Assembly (NCBI RefSeq): GCF_000963865.1
Contig: NZ_CP011071.1
Span: 1,058,501-1,122,500, forward strand
Direction: 5' to 3'
From: Flagellimonas lutaonensis
GTDB taxonomy: Bacteria; Bacteroidota; Bacteroidia; Flavobacteriales; Flavobacteriaceae
Length of the DNA: 64,000 nucleotides
Shown here: piece by piece, positions 23,951-32,081 of the stretch
How the letters are laid out: the number at the start of each line of letters is the position of its first letter
How positions within the stretch are numbered: the stretch's first letter is position 1
Program-made: the position numbers and the translations under genes
The notes under the pieces: generated by a model
The model's database searches: none
Told to the model about the DNA's origin: nothing
The model's input: only the letters and a program-made list of their open reading frames with translations

Positions 23951-24424
23951 ATGAAAAAAAAACTCGTTTACATCGCCATATCGATGACCGTATGCCTTTT
24001 GATAGGCATATTGGCGAGTTTTGCCACCCAAAGCTCGGTCAATGATTGGTACCAGACCCTGAACAAACCGAGTTTTAATCCGCCGAACTGGATTTTTGGG
24101 CCCGTCTGGGGAGTTCTCTATATTTTGATGGGCGTGGCCGCCGGTATCGTTTGGGCCAAGGGCATCTACCATCTATGGGTCAAAACAGCGTTGTACCATT
24201 TTGCCTTCCAATTGCTGTTCAATGCGCTATGGAGCATTGTTTTCTTTGGATTTCAAAGTCCGTTTTGGGCCTTGATAGTCATTTTAACGCTATTGATACT
24301 TATTTTTTTGACTATTCGTTGGTTCAAAGTGGTCAGCAAAACAGCTGCCGTATTAATGGTTCCTTACTTTCTTTGGGTCTGCTTCGCGGCCGTATTGAAT
24401 TACAAGATTTGGGAGATGAATTAA
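23951..24424 (+). CDS. tspO: TspO/MBR family tryptophan-rich sensory protein
   Basis: A 157-residue, five-helix membrane protein. LNKPSFNPPNWIFGPVWGVLY is the conserved first loop and second helix of TspO, with its P, W and G residues, and FQLLFNALWSIVFFG carries the conserved N-x-x-W of helix 3. Known relatives bind porphyrins and respond to oxygen, light or stress in bacteria. The ATG at 23951 is preferred to an upstream in-frame GTG at 23942, because the GTG lies inside an inverted-repeat arm. It is divergent from mvaD and shares its palindromic upstream region. Its biological role here is not shown by the sequence. Confidence 0.9.
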   Translation: MKKKLVYIAISMTVCLLIGILASFATQSSVNDWYQTLNKPSFNPPNWIFGPVWGVLYILMGVAAGIVWAKGIYHLWVKTALYHFAFQLLFNALWSIVFFGFQSPFWALIVILTLLILIFLTIRWFKVVSKTAAVLMVPYFLWVCFAAVLNYKIWEMN

Positions 24425-24545
24425 GCCCTTCCTAACCTACCCAAACAGGAGGAAAGCGCAAGCTCAAGATTCAAGTGCAATGGTTTTTAGACACAAAAAA
24501 CACGAATTTTTGAGGTTGCAATGACGTTCGCAACATACGTGGGTC

Positions 24546-24594
24546 TAGGCATTGAATTGTGAATTCCCCCTTTTGGGGCCAGGGGCCTTTTAAA
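24546..24594. repeat. Decayed CCCC/GGGG repeat before the DUF1697 gene end
   Basis: The stretch GAATTCCCCCTTTTGGGG with GCCAGGGGCC after it resembles the CTCCCC-type units of the arginine operon. It lies in the 172-base space between the convergent tspO and DUF1697 genes; the rest of that space shows nothing clear. Confidence 0.4.
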
Positions 24595-24596
24595 CT

Positions 24597-25130
24597 TTAA
24601 CCAGGCATTTCAATCAACTTTTGTATGGTTCTCAAATTGCGGGCAGTAGCCTCGACTTTTAGTTTGCGCTCGATTGAATTGTTGTTTAGTTTGGCCTCTG
24701 CAAAGCCAATTTTACAATTCAGGTACACACAGGCATTGGTAATGTGAAAGTCTTCGCCTTCAAATTTTAATTTATTGAATTCATCGATCAAGGCTTTGGC
24801 CGGTGGCTGTTTTAGCAGTACAAAGAACAACTGCCTTGTATTTTCTTCTTTGGAAAAAGGATTGTTCTTCAAGATATTTTCTAAATCCTCTGCCGTTCTC
24901 ACCAAAACCGGCACATCAAATCCGAAATCATCAAGAATGGCCTTTTTAATGCCTTCTTCAAGTTCGAACAGCTCCCCGCCCTTGTTTATAAAAACGATGT
25001 TCCCACTTTGAATATAGGTCTGTACCCCTTCAAATCCTCTTTTGTGAAGGCTTTTCCGCAAATCGGCCATTTTTATGGTCTTGTGGCCACTGACATTAAT
25101 GCCCCTTAACAGGGCGATATAGGTTTGCAT
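24597..25130 (-). CDS. DUF1697 family protein
   Basis: A 177-residue protein. The N-terminus YIALLRGINVSGHKTIKMADLR and the following VQTYIQSGNIVF are the characteristic opening of the DUF1697 family; NPFSKEENTRQLFFVLL follows. Members are soluble and widespread in bacteria, without a proved function. It stands alone: tspO is convergent and glpK is divergent, 76 bases away. The start at 25130 gives the standard N-terminus of the family. Confidence 0.88.
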   Translation of the reverse strand: MQTYIALLRGINVSGHKTIKMADLRKSLHKRGFEGVQTYIQSGNIVFINKGGELFELEEGIKKAILDDFGFDVPVLVRTAEDLENILKNNPFSKEENTRQLFFVLLKQPPAKALIDEFNKLKFEGEDFHITNACVYLNCKIGFAEAKLNNNSIERKLKVEATARNLRTIQKLIEMPG

Positions 25131-25206
25131 TCCTTCACTTTAAAAAATCCACTTCCAATCTACTGATTTATTTTAGTAAATTCAGACACATTTTTGATTC
25201 GCATTC

Positions 25207-26703
25207 ATGGACAAGTATATTCTCGCCCTAGATCAGGGCACCACCAGCTCACGGGCCGTTGTTGTCGATAAAAAGGGAGCCATCGTCTCGGTGGCGCAAA
25301 AAGAATTCACACAGATTTTTCCGAAACCGGGATGGGTCGAACACGATGCCAAAGAAATCTGGTCAACCCAAGCCGGTGTCGCCGCCGAGGCGGTTTCAAA
25401 GTTGGGATTGGATGCTGCCCAAATCGCTGCCATCGGTATTACCAACCAACGTGAAACGGCCGTTGTGTGGGACCGCAATACCGGCGAACCCATTTACAAC
25501 GCCATTGTCTGGCAAGACAAACGAACGGCCGATTTTTGCGATCAACTCAATAAAGAGGGTAAGGCTGAATTGATTCGAAAAAAGACTGGTCTGGTCATCG
25601 ACTCTTACTTTTCCGCCACGAAAGTGAAATGGATTTTAGACCATGTCGAAGGGGCCAGAAAACGCGCCGAAGCAGGCGAATTGGCATGGGGCAGCATTGA
25701 TTCTTGGCTCATTTGGAAGATGACCCAAGGCAACCTGCACATCACCGATGTAGCGAATGCCTCTCGGTCATTGATATTCAATATCAATACCATGGACTGG
25801 GATGACGAACTGCTCGAACTGTTCACCATTCCAAAGAGCACCTTGCCCGAAGTACGCCAATCAAGCGAGGTGTATGGCCATACAAGTCCGAATTTCTTTG
25901 CGGGCAAAATCCCCATTTCGGGCATTGCCGGCGATCAACAAGCGGCCCTTTTTGGGCAGATGTGCACCAAACAGGGCATGGTCAAGAATACCTATGGCAC
26001 CGGTTGTTTTATGCTGATGAATATTGGTGAAAAGCCCATCATCTCAAAGAACAATCTATTGACGACCGTTGCCTGGAAAATCAACGGGAAAACACATTAT
26101 GCCTTTGAAGGAAGCATTTTTGTTGCGGGAGCGGTGGTACAATGGCTTCGCGACAGCTTGAAGATCATTAAAACTTCTTCTGAGGTAGAAAAACTGGCAG
26201 GTTTGGTTGATGGTGCGGAGGGTGTTTATTTTGTTCCCGCATTCGCGGGATTGGGCGCTCCGCACTGGAACCAACATGCCCAGGGCACCATCTTTGGGCT
26301 GACACGCGGTAGCACAGATGCCCATATAGCAAGGGCAGCTTTGGATTCCATCGCCTATCAGACCATGGATATTTTAAAAGCGATGGAGGCCGATTCAGGA
26401 ATATCCATCAAAGAATTACGGGTCGATGGTGGGGCCACCGTCAACAATATGTTGATGCAGTTTCAGGCCGATGTGTTGAACACGGTCACGGTGCGCCCAA
26501 AAATTGTGGAGACCACCGTAATGGGTGCGGCCTATCTTGCCGGATTGGCCGTTGGATATTGGAACAGCGCCGAAGAAATACAGGATATTTGGGAGGCCGA
26601 TGTGCATTTCAGCCCCACGCCTGACAGAAGACCCATCGAAGATGGAATCAAGGGCTGGTATCGGGCCATTGACGCTCTTGAACATTGGTCAAAAAATAGT
26701 TGA
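25207..26703 (+). CDS. glpK: Glycerol kinase
   Basis: Phosphorylates glycerol to glycerol-3-phosphate with [17 protein letters not shown] at the N-terminus is the FGGY-kinase phosphate loop, [14 protein letters not shown] the substrate-side signature, and [30 protein letters not shown] the family-wide C-terminal signature region. The length of 498 residues is normal. It is followed 112 bases later by a glycerol facilitator, so uptake and trapping of glycerol are encoded together. No glpD or regulator is in the window. Confidence 0.96.
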   Translation: MDKYILALDQGTTSSRAVVVDKKGAIVSVAQKEFTQIFPKPGWVEHDAKEIWSTQAGVAAEAVSKLGLDAAQIAAIGITNQRETAVVWDRNTGEPIYNAIVWQDKRTADFCDQLNKEGKAELIRKKTGLVIDSYFSATKVKWILDHVEGARKRAEAGELAWGSIDSWLIWKMTQGNLHITDVANASRSLIFNINTMDWDDELLELFTIPKSTLPEVRQSSEVYGHTSPNFFAGKIPISGIAGDQQAALFGQMCTKQGMVKNTYGTGCFMLMNIGEKPIISKNNLLTTVAWKINGKTHYAFEGSIFVAGAVVQWLRDSLKIIKTSSEVEKLAGLVDGAEGVYFVPAFAGLGAPHWNQHAQGTIFGLTRGSTDAHIARAALDSIAYQTMDILKAMEADSGISIKELRVDGGATVNNMLMQFQADVLNTVTVRPKIVETTVMGAAYLAGLAVGYWNSAEEIQDIWEADVHFSPTPDRRPIEDGIKGWYRAIDALEHWSKNS

Positions 26704-26815
26704 TGGTGACTAGACAGCAATCATATGTTCAATTATTGACCCGACCATATCATGGTATCACTTTTTGTGATACACTAAACAAATAACTGATAACCAATAA
26801 CCTAATAACCGAACT

Positions 26816-27547
26816 ATGACACCATTTGTGGCCGAGATCATCGGCACCTTTTTATTAATGCTTTTGGGCTGTGGCGTGGTTGCCAATGTTGCCCTTTCTA
26901 AAACGTATGGCAACAATGGAGGGTGGATTGTCATTACAACGGGCTGGGCCATGGCCGTATATGTAGGGGTGGTGGTGGCGGCCCCTTACAGTGGGGCACA
27001 TATCAATCCGGCGGTAACAGTGGGATTGGCGGTTGCCGGAAAATTTCCTTGGCAAGAAGTACCCCCTTATATTTTGGCCCAGTTTATCGGTGCCATGTTG
27101 GCTGCCTTCTGTGTGTGGCTGGTGAACAAAGAACATTTTGATGCCACCGAAGATGGCAATACCAAACGGGGCGTTTTTTGTACGTCCCCGGCCATTCCCA
27201 ATACGGCGTTGAACCTGTTCAGTGAGGTTTTGGGCACTTTTGTGTTGGTTTTCACAGTGCTTTATTTCAGCGATGCGACCCTCAATGATTCAAAGCCCAT
27301 TATTATTGGTCTGGGATCTTTGGGCGCTTTGCCCGTGGCCTTGCTTGTTTGGGCAATAGGCCTGTCTCTTGGCGGCACTACGGGGTATGCCATAAACCCT
27401 GCGCGTGATCTGGGTCCCCGAATCGTTCATGCACTGCTGCCTTTGAAAAACAAGGGTTCCAATAATTGGGACTATTCTTGGATTCCTGTAGTGGGCCCAA
27501 TAATCGGAGGTTGTTTGGCGGCTTTTTTGATGTTGGCCCTTAACTAA
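26816..27547 (+). CDS. glpF: Glycerol uptake facilitator (MIP/aquaporin family)
   Basis: A 243-residue, six-helix channel. Both pore NPA motifs are visible: HINPAVTVG (first) and YAINPARDLGPR (second). The aspartate directly after the second NPAR (NPARD) and the extended loop before it are typical of glycerol facilitators and not water-specific aquaporins. Position after glpK supports glycerol as substrate. Its last 8 bases overlap the end of the convergent oxidoreductase gene (27540-27547), leaving no space for a terminator between them. Confidence 0.93.
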   Translation: MTPFVAEIIGTFLLMLLGCGVVANVALSKTYGNNGGWIVITTGWAMAVYVGVVVAAPYSGAHINPAVTVGLAVAGKFPWQEVPPYILAQFIGAMLAAFCVWLVNKEHFDATEDGNTKRGVFCTSPAIPNTALNLFSEVLGTFVLVFTVLYFSDATLNDSKPIIIGLGSLGALPVALLVWAIGLSLGGTTGYAINPARDLGPRIVHALLPLKNKGSNNWDYSWIPVVGPIIGGCLAAFLMLALN

Positions 27548-28817
27548 AGTCAGTAGAGATGGCCTTGGCAGCAATATAGGCCCCTGTCCAAGCATTTTGA
27601 AAGTTAAAACCCCCTGTAATGGCATCGACGTTGATAATTTCGCCTGCCAAATAGAGGTTGGGCACAATTTTGCTTTCAAACGTCTTGAAATTGATTTCCT
27701 TTAAATCGACACCCCCGGCGGTCACAAATTCTTCTTTATACGTGCTTTTTCCATTCACCTTTAAAGAACAGGCGGTCAATTCTTTTGCCAAATTTTTAAG
27801 GTCATCATTTGTGGCACTGGCCCATTTCAAATCTTTTTCGATTCCGGCGGCCAAAACCAACCGGTACCATAAACGTTGCGGTATTTCGATGGCCCTGCTT
27901 TTTATTACGGTCTTTTTGGGTTCCATCTCTTTGATCTGCCTTAGATACCCATACATCGATTCAGTGGTATATTCGGGCATCCAGTTGACCTCGACCCTAA
28001 AGTCATATTGTAGGTCGTGCAGCAAATTGGCCCCCCAGGCCGAAAGCTTCAGAATAGCCGGGCCACTGAGCCCCCAGTGGGTAATGAGCAATGGCCCTTC
28101 GGAAACCATTTCGGGTTTTTTTGGCAATCCGCTTTTGAGCTGTATCTTGATTTTTGGGTTGTACCTGTTCTTTTGATAAACTGCCACTGAAACATTACAG
28201 CATATCCCCTGTAGGCCATTGATACGGGAGTCTTTGATATTAAACGTAAAAAGCGATGGCACAGGGGGCACAATGGTATGGCCCATCTGCTCCAGTAATT
28301 TCCAGATTTTGCCATTGCTTCCAGTGGCCAAAAACAATTTTTTGGCGAAGTAATGCTTATTCATGGTGGTCACCTGCCACTGGCCTTGACCGTCAACCTT
28401 AAATTCTTTGACCGAACTGTTTCTTAAAATGGTAATGCCCAATCGGTCAGCTTCGGACAGAAAAAAATCGATAATGGTCTGAGAAGAGTCGCTCTTGGGA
28501 AAGACACGGCCATCTTCCTCAATTTTTAAGGCGATGCTGTTTTCTTGAAAAAAGGCCATGGTGTCACCCGTGCAGTGCTCATGAAATGGGCCCAACAGTT
28601 CTTTTTCGCCACGGGGATAATTTTTAACCAGTTCGTGAGGTGAAAATTCCGCATGGGTCACATTGCAGCGGCCCCCACCTGAGACCTTTACCTTTGACAG
28701 TACGTTTTTACCGCGTTCAAAAATGGCTATCTTGAGCTTCGGGTTAGCCCGGGCCATGTGGATGGCCCCATAAAAACCGGCCGCACCGCCACCAACAACG
28801 ATAACATCAAACATCAA
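27540..28817 (-). CDS. NAD(P)/FAD-dependent oxidoreductase, HI0933/YhiN family
   Basis: A 425-residue flavoprotein. The N-terminal IVVGGGAAGFYGAIHMAR is the dinucleotide-binding loop. VKVSGGGRCNVTHAEF is the family signature of HI0933/YhiN, and AGGVDLKEINFKTFESK ... LYLAGEIINVDAITGGFNFQNAWTGAYIA is the conserved C-terminal block. Members are putative flavin oxidoreductases with no firmly known substrate. It is translated from an ATG overlapping the end of the upstream phosphodiesterase gene (28814-28817), so the two are coupled. Confidence 0.9.
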   Translation of the reverse strand: MMFDVIVVGGGAAGFYGAIHMARANPKLKIAIFERGKNVLSKVKVSGGGRCNVTHAEFSPHELVKNYPRGEKELLGPFHEHCTGDTMAFFQENSIALKIEEDGRVFPKSDSSQTIIDFFLSEADRLGITILRNSSVKEFKVDGQGQWQVTTMNKHYFAKKLFLATGSNGKIWKLLEQMGHTIVPPVPSLFTFNIKDSRINGLQGICCNVSVAVYQKNRYNPKIKIQLKSGLPKKPEMVSEGPLLITHWGLSGPAILKLSAWGANLLHDLQYDFRVEVNWMPEYTTESMYGYLRQIKEMEPKKTVIKSRAIEIPQRLWYRLVLAAGIEKDLKWASATNDDLKNLAKELTACSLKVNGKSTYKEEFVTAGGVDLKEINFKTFESKIVPNLYLAGEIINVDAITGGFNFQNAWTGAYIAAKAISTDFS

Positions 28818-29572
28818 CGAACACGTTCTGGATAGTCAGAAATGATACCGTCAACCCCAAATTCTTTCATCTTTTCGATGTCTTCAGGGTTGTTGACCGT
28901 CCATGTATAGACTTTAAAACCTGCATCCTGAATTTTGTCAACTATTTCTTGTGTCAATTGCCTATAATCAGGGTTGATGGCGACCGCATTCAATTCTTTT
29001 GCTACGGGAATTGCCTGTAAGGGGTCTTCTTCGGTCAATACAGCGATGGCAATATCAGGATTTGCTTCACGCATTTTTTTCAACTCATCCCAGTTGAAGC
29101 TGGAAATCAAAAAATTATCCCAAGACCAGCCTTTTTCCCTTACATAATAATCAAGTATGAAGTTGACACGGTTTGCGGTATCCGCTCCTTTCAATTCTAT
29201 ATTCAGAGTGGTCTGGTTGTTGATGAGCTTAAGCACATCTTGAAGCATTGGTATTTGGTGGTTGCCATCAAGCACCACTTGTCTCAAATCAAAGATGTTG
29301 TACTCTTCTATTCTTCCCCCGGCATTGGAAAGTCTTTCGAGGCGCTCATCATGGAACACTACAATTTCACCGCTATCAATCTTAAATACGTCAATTTCGA
29401 TCATGTCTGCATTCAACTCCATTGCCTTTTTAACAGAAGCCAACGTATTTTCGGTCTCATGGCCCATGGCACCCCTGTGCCCAATGACCAAAGGAACGGA
29501 ATTTCTCATATTGCAGCATCCAAAAAATACCATTATTACAATTAGTGCTATCGCGGTCTTTCCCATATTCAA
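28814..29572 (-). CDS. Glycerophosphodiester phosphodiesterase lipoprotein
   Basis: A 252-residue GDPD-family enzyme that splits glycerophosphodiesters into glycerol-3-phosphate and an alcohol. The N-terminal VIMVFFGCCNMRN is a lipobox, so it is likely a periplasmic or surface lipoprotein. Active-site motifs are IGHRGAMGHETENTLAS, EIDVFKIDSGEIVVFHDERLER (metal-binding Glu and Asp, catalytic His), and LNIELKG. Together with glpK/glpF nearby it may feed glycerol-3-phosphate use (inference, since it is on the other strand). Start 29572; an alternative ATG lies two codons on. Confidence 0.92.
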   Translation of the reverse strand: MNMGKTAIALIVIMVFFGCCNMRNSVPLVIGHRGAMGHETENTLASVKKAMELNADMIEIDVFKIDSGEIVVFHDERLERLSNAGGRIEEYNIFDLRQVVLDGNHQIPMLQDVLKLINNQTTLNIELKGADTANRVNFILDYYVREKGWSWDNFLISSFNWDELKKMREANPDIAIAVLTEEDPLQAIPVAKELNAVAINPDYRQLTQEIVDKIQDAGFKVYTWTVNNPEDIEKMKEFGVDGIISDYPERVR

Positions 29573-29716
29573 AGATTATGCTGCACAAAAATACAATTTG
29601 GAAACAGAACTCAATAGACCTAATCTAACTCATAAATACCCATTGTATTAACATTAAAATTGAAATTTATTAAATATTTTCATTTTGTTGATGTGATATT
29701 CGTAAAATATATTTAA

Positions 29717-29724
29717 TAGATTTG
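29717..29724 (+). promoter_or_regulatory. -7 promoter box of a small membrane protein gene
   Basis: TAGATTTG is an exact TAnnTTTG match, 30 bases before the ATG at 29755. No -33 TTG at the standard distance was found; two TTG lie 26-29 bases upstream. Confidence 0.5.
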
Positions 29725-29754
29725 CCATATTACTAACCGATTAAATAAACCAAC

Positions 29755-30177
29755 ATGTTTTCGAAATCAAATTTATTGGCCACTCTTGTCAGTGGTATTT
29801 CCATGTTCGTACTAGGGTACGTTTTTTGGGGAATGTTGGGTGAAAGCCTGATGGAAGGCCACACCCTGACCAATGTGATGAAAGAAGAACCTGATTTCAT
29901 CCACTTATTCTTGGGTTGCTTGATAGGGGCCTTTGCCTTTAGCACCCTTTATGGGAAATGGGCACGGGGCCATCACTCTGCCAAAGAAGGAGCCGAGTTT
30001 GGCCTTTGGATAGGTGTATTCGTCGGATTGGGAATGGGCCTTATTTGGTTCGCCACCTCTACTATGATGGATCTTACCGGACATCTTATGGATGCTGTAA
30101 TCAACATCATCTACTACACCATCATCGGGGTAATAGTTGCCATGATCTATAGAGCCACGAGTGCCAAAAACCCATGA
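29755..30177 (+). CDS. Small four-helix membrane protein (DUF1761-like)
   Basis: A 140-residue protein with four hydrophobic segments: about 8-29, 45-62, 78-100 and 110-131. The layout, with FVLGYVFWGMLG in helix 1 and a short loop with many glycines in helix 3, resembles the DUF1761-type membrane proteins, but the identity is not certain. It has its own -7 box and ends before a strong GC-rich hairpin, so it is probably a single-gene transcript. No function can be inferred from its neighbours, a phosphodiesterase (divergent) and an alpha-amylase (convergent). Confidence 0.65.
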   Translation: MFSKSNLLATLVSGISMFVLGYVFWGMLGESLMEGHTLTNVMKEEPDFIHLFLGCLIGAFAFSTLYGKWARGHHSAKEGAEFGLWIGVFVGLGMGLIWFATSTMMDLTGHLMDAVINIIYYTIIGVIVAMIYRATSAKNP

Positions 30178-30187
30178 TAAAATATCT

Positions 30188-30210
30188 GAGCGGGCCAAGG
30201 CCCGCTCTTT
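30188..30210. terminator. Intrinsic terminator between convergent genes
   Basis: GAGCGGGCC (30188-30196) and GGCCCGCTC (30199-30207) form a perfect 9-bp stem with an AA loop, followed by TTTTA on the plus strand. On the minus strand a run of A/T precedes it (AAAATA), so it may work for both the small membrane protein and the alpha-amylase. Confidence 0.85.
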
Positions 30211-32081
30211 TATTGGGCAATACGAAAAATAAAAGACTGTAAAGGGTCAAGCTCAATGGCAATCTTTCCTTGCCCTTCTTCAACCTTCAACTTGTTTTTT
30301 TGTTCCCCATAGAGATTTTCTTTCAACGGATAGATGCCATCGGCCAAGCCCCATTTGGCTATGATATCTTGAGGAATCTTCAAATCGAACCTATAGTTTT
30401 TCTCCCGATCAAAATTAGAGACTATAACCAGCTTTTCGTCGAACGACCAGCGAACATACGACAACACGCGATGGTCGTAAGTGGGTGTGTTATCTTTATT
30501 GTAAAAATGGATTTCTTGGTATTCGCCCATCAACGCAGGGCTATTGATGGTGAAATTCAATAAGTTTTTGTAAAAGTCACGCAGGCTTTTTTCTTTTTCG
30601 GATAATTGTCCACCATCAAATTTTTTGTTGTTCATCCACCGTTGATGGGCAGGCACACCGATATAGTCAAAGATGGAAGTTCTGCTGGGCCTTCCAAAGC
30701 CTGCCTCTTCAGAACCATCTTCACCCACTTCTTGACCGAAGTAGATCATGGTCGGTGAGGTACTGATGGTGGCCGATACCACCATGGCCGGCTTGGCAAT
30801 TTCTGGATCTCCTACGAATTCAGGACTTGCGATTCGCTGTTCATCATGGTTCTCCAAGAAATGTAGCATATGGTGCTCGATATCTTTCAACCCATTCTGT
30901 ACAACAGGTATATGGTCTGTCCACCCATGGCCCTGCATAATATGTTTGATGCTATCGTACAGTTCTACCTTGTCGTAGAGATAATCCATTTTTCCTTTGT
31001 GGATGTAATCACGGTAAAGGCCCGGGTTATAGACCTCGGCCAACAAGAACGCATCGGGGTTTTTCATTTTTATGGAAGCGTTCAAAAAACTCCAGAACTC
31101 TACGGGCACCATTTCTGCCATGTCGAACCTGAAACCATCGACCCCAAAATCTAGCCAATAGAGGGCAATATCCCTGAACTTATACCAAGAGTCGGGCAAA
31201 TCTTTATCCTTCCAAAACTCAAAGTGGTCTTCATAACCCTTCATGGCATATTCAGGGGGCAACTTTTCAAAATCTTTGCTGCCATCGGGCCGCACCCCGT
31301 AGTTGATTTTAACGGTCTCGTACCAATCATTTTGTTGGGGCTGTGGCGCACGCGAGCCATTGCCCGTCCATTTTGCGGGCTCTTCGGTAAACTTACCATC
31401 GGCCAAGGGATGGTTTTCGCCACCCAAGGGCCGATAACCATCTTGCCACTCGGGCACCTTGAAAGCTGTACCCGGTATGTAGTAAAAGTTATTGTTTCTG
31501 GTGTATTCGACGGAGGTGTCGTCACTGACCCCAAAATCTTCAATCCCTTCAGGATTGGTCAACCCCTCATAACGACGGGCCACATGGTTTGGCACAATAT
31601 CAATGAGCAGTTTAAGTCCGTTTTTATGGGTTCTCTCGATTAGCTCCTTAAACTCATCCAACCGTTTGGCAGGGTCCACAGCCAAATCTGGGTTCACATT
31701 ATAATAATCTTTTACTGCATAAGGGGATCCCGCACGGCCCTTTACCACATCAGGATCATCGTTTGATATGCCATAAGTGGTATAGTCGTTGATGACGGCA
31801 TGGTGTGGCACACCTGTATACCAAATATGGGTAACCCCTAGGGCCTTGATCTCTTGAAGCGCCTTGTCGTCAAAATCAGCAAATTTTCCGACACCGTTCT
31901 CCTCAACGGTGCCCCACGGTTTGTTGGTGGTATTGGTGTTGCCGAACAGTCTGGTAAAAACTTGGTAAACAACTTTTTTTCGCTCTTGCATTTCTTCTGA
32001 TTTGCTTTTTTTGGGATTTTCAGCACATGACACAGTCAATAATACACCGATCAATAAGACTAAGACTGTAAAGGGCTTCAT
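30210..32081 (-). CDS. Alpha-amylase family lipoprotein (GH13)
   Basis: A 623-residue GH13 enzyme. The signal peptide ends in LLTVSC with lipid Cys19, so it is anchored on a membrane, probably the cell surface or periplasm. Conserved regions are in order: DIVPNH (161-166), DGFRFD with nucleophile Asp320, LLAEVYNP with acid Glu349, and ENHDEQR with Asp413. The role is cleavage of alpha-glucans such as starch or maltodextrins. Its ATG overlaps the GH65 stop by 4 bases (32078-32081), so the two are coupled. Together with SusC/SusD and LacI it forms an alpha-glucan use locus. The exact product specificity cannot be read. Confidence 0.92.
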   Translation of the reverse strand: MKPFTVLVLLIGVLLTVSCAENPKKSKSEEMQERKKVVYQVFTRLFGNTNTTNKPWGTVEENGVGKFADFDDKALQEIKALGVTHIWYTGVPHHAVINDYTTYGISNDDPDVVKGRAGSPYAVKDYYNVNPDLAVDPAKRLDEFKELIERTHKNGLKLLIDIVPNHVARRYEGLTNPEGIEDFGVSDDTSVEYTRNNNFYYIPGTAFKVPEWQDGYRPLGGENHPLADGKFTEEPAKWTGNGSRAPQPQQNDWYETVKINYGVRPDGSKDFEKLPPEYAMKGYEDHFEFWKDKDLPDSWYKFRDIALYWLDFGVDGFRFDMAEMVPVEFWSFLNASIKMKNPDAFLLAEVYNPGLYRDYIHKGKMDYLYDKVELYDSIKHIMQGHGWTDHIPVVQNGLKDIEHHMLHFLENHDEQRIASPEFVGDPEIAKPAMVVSATISTSPTMIYFGQEVGEDGSEEAGFGRPSRTSIFDYIGVPAHQRWMNNKKFDGGQLSEKEKSLRDFYKNLLNFTINSPALMGEYQEIHFYNKDNTPTYDHRVLSYVRWSFDEKLVIVSNFDREKNYRFDLKIPQDIIAKWGLADGIYPLKENLYGEQKNKLKVEEGQGKIAIELDPLQSFIFRIAQ

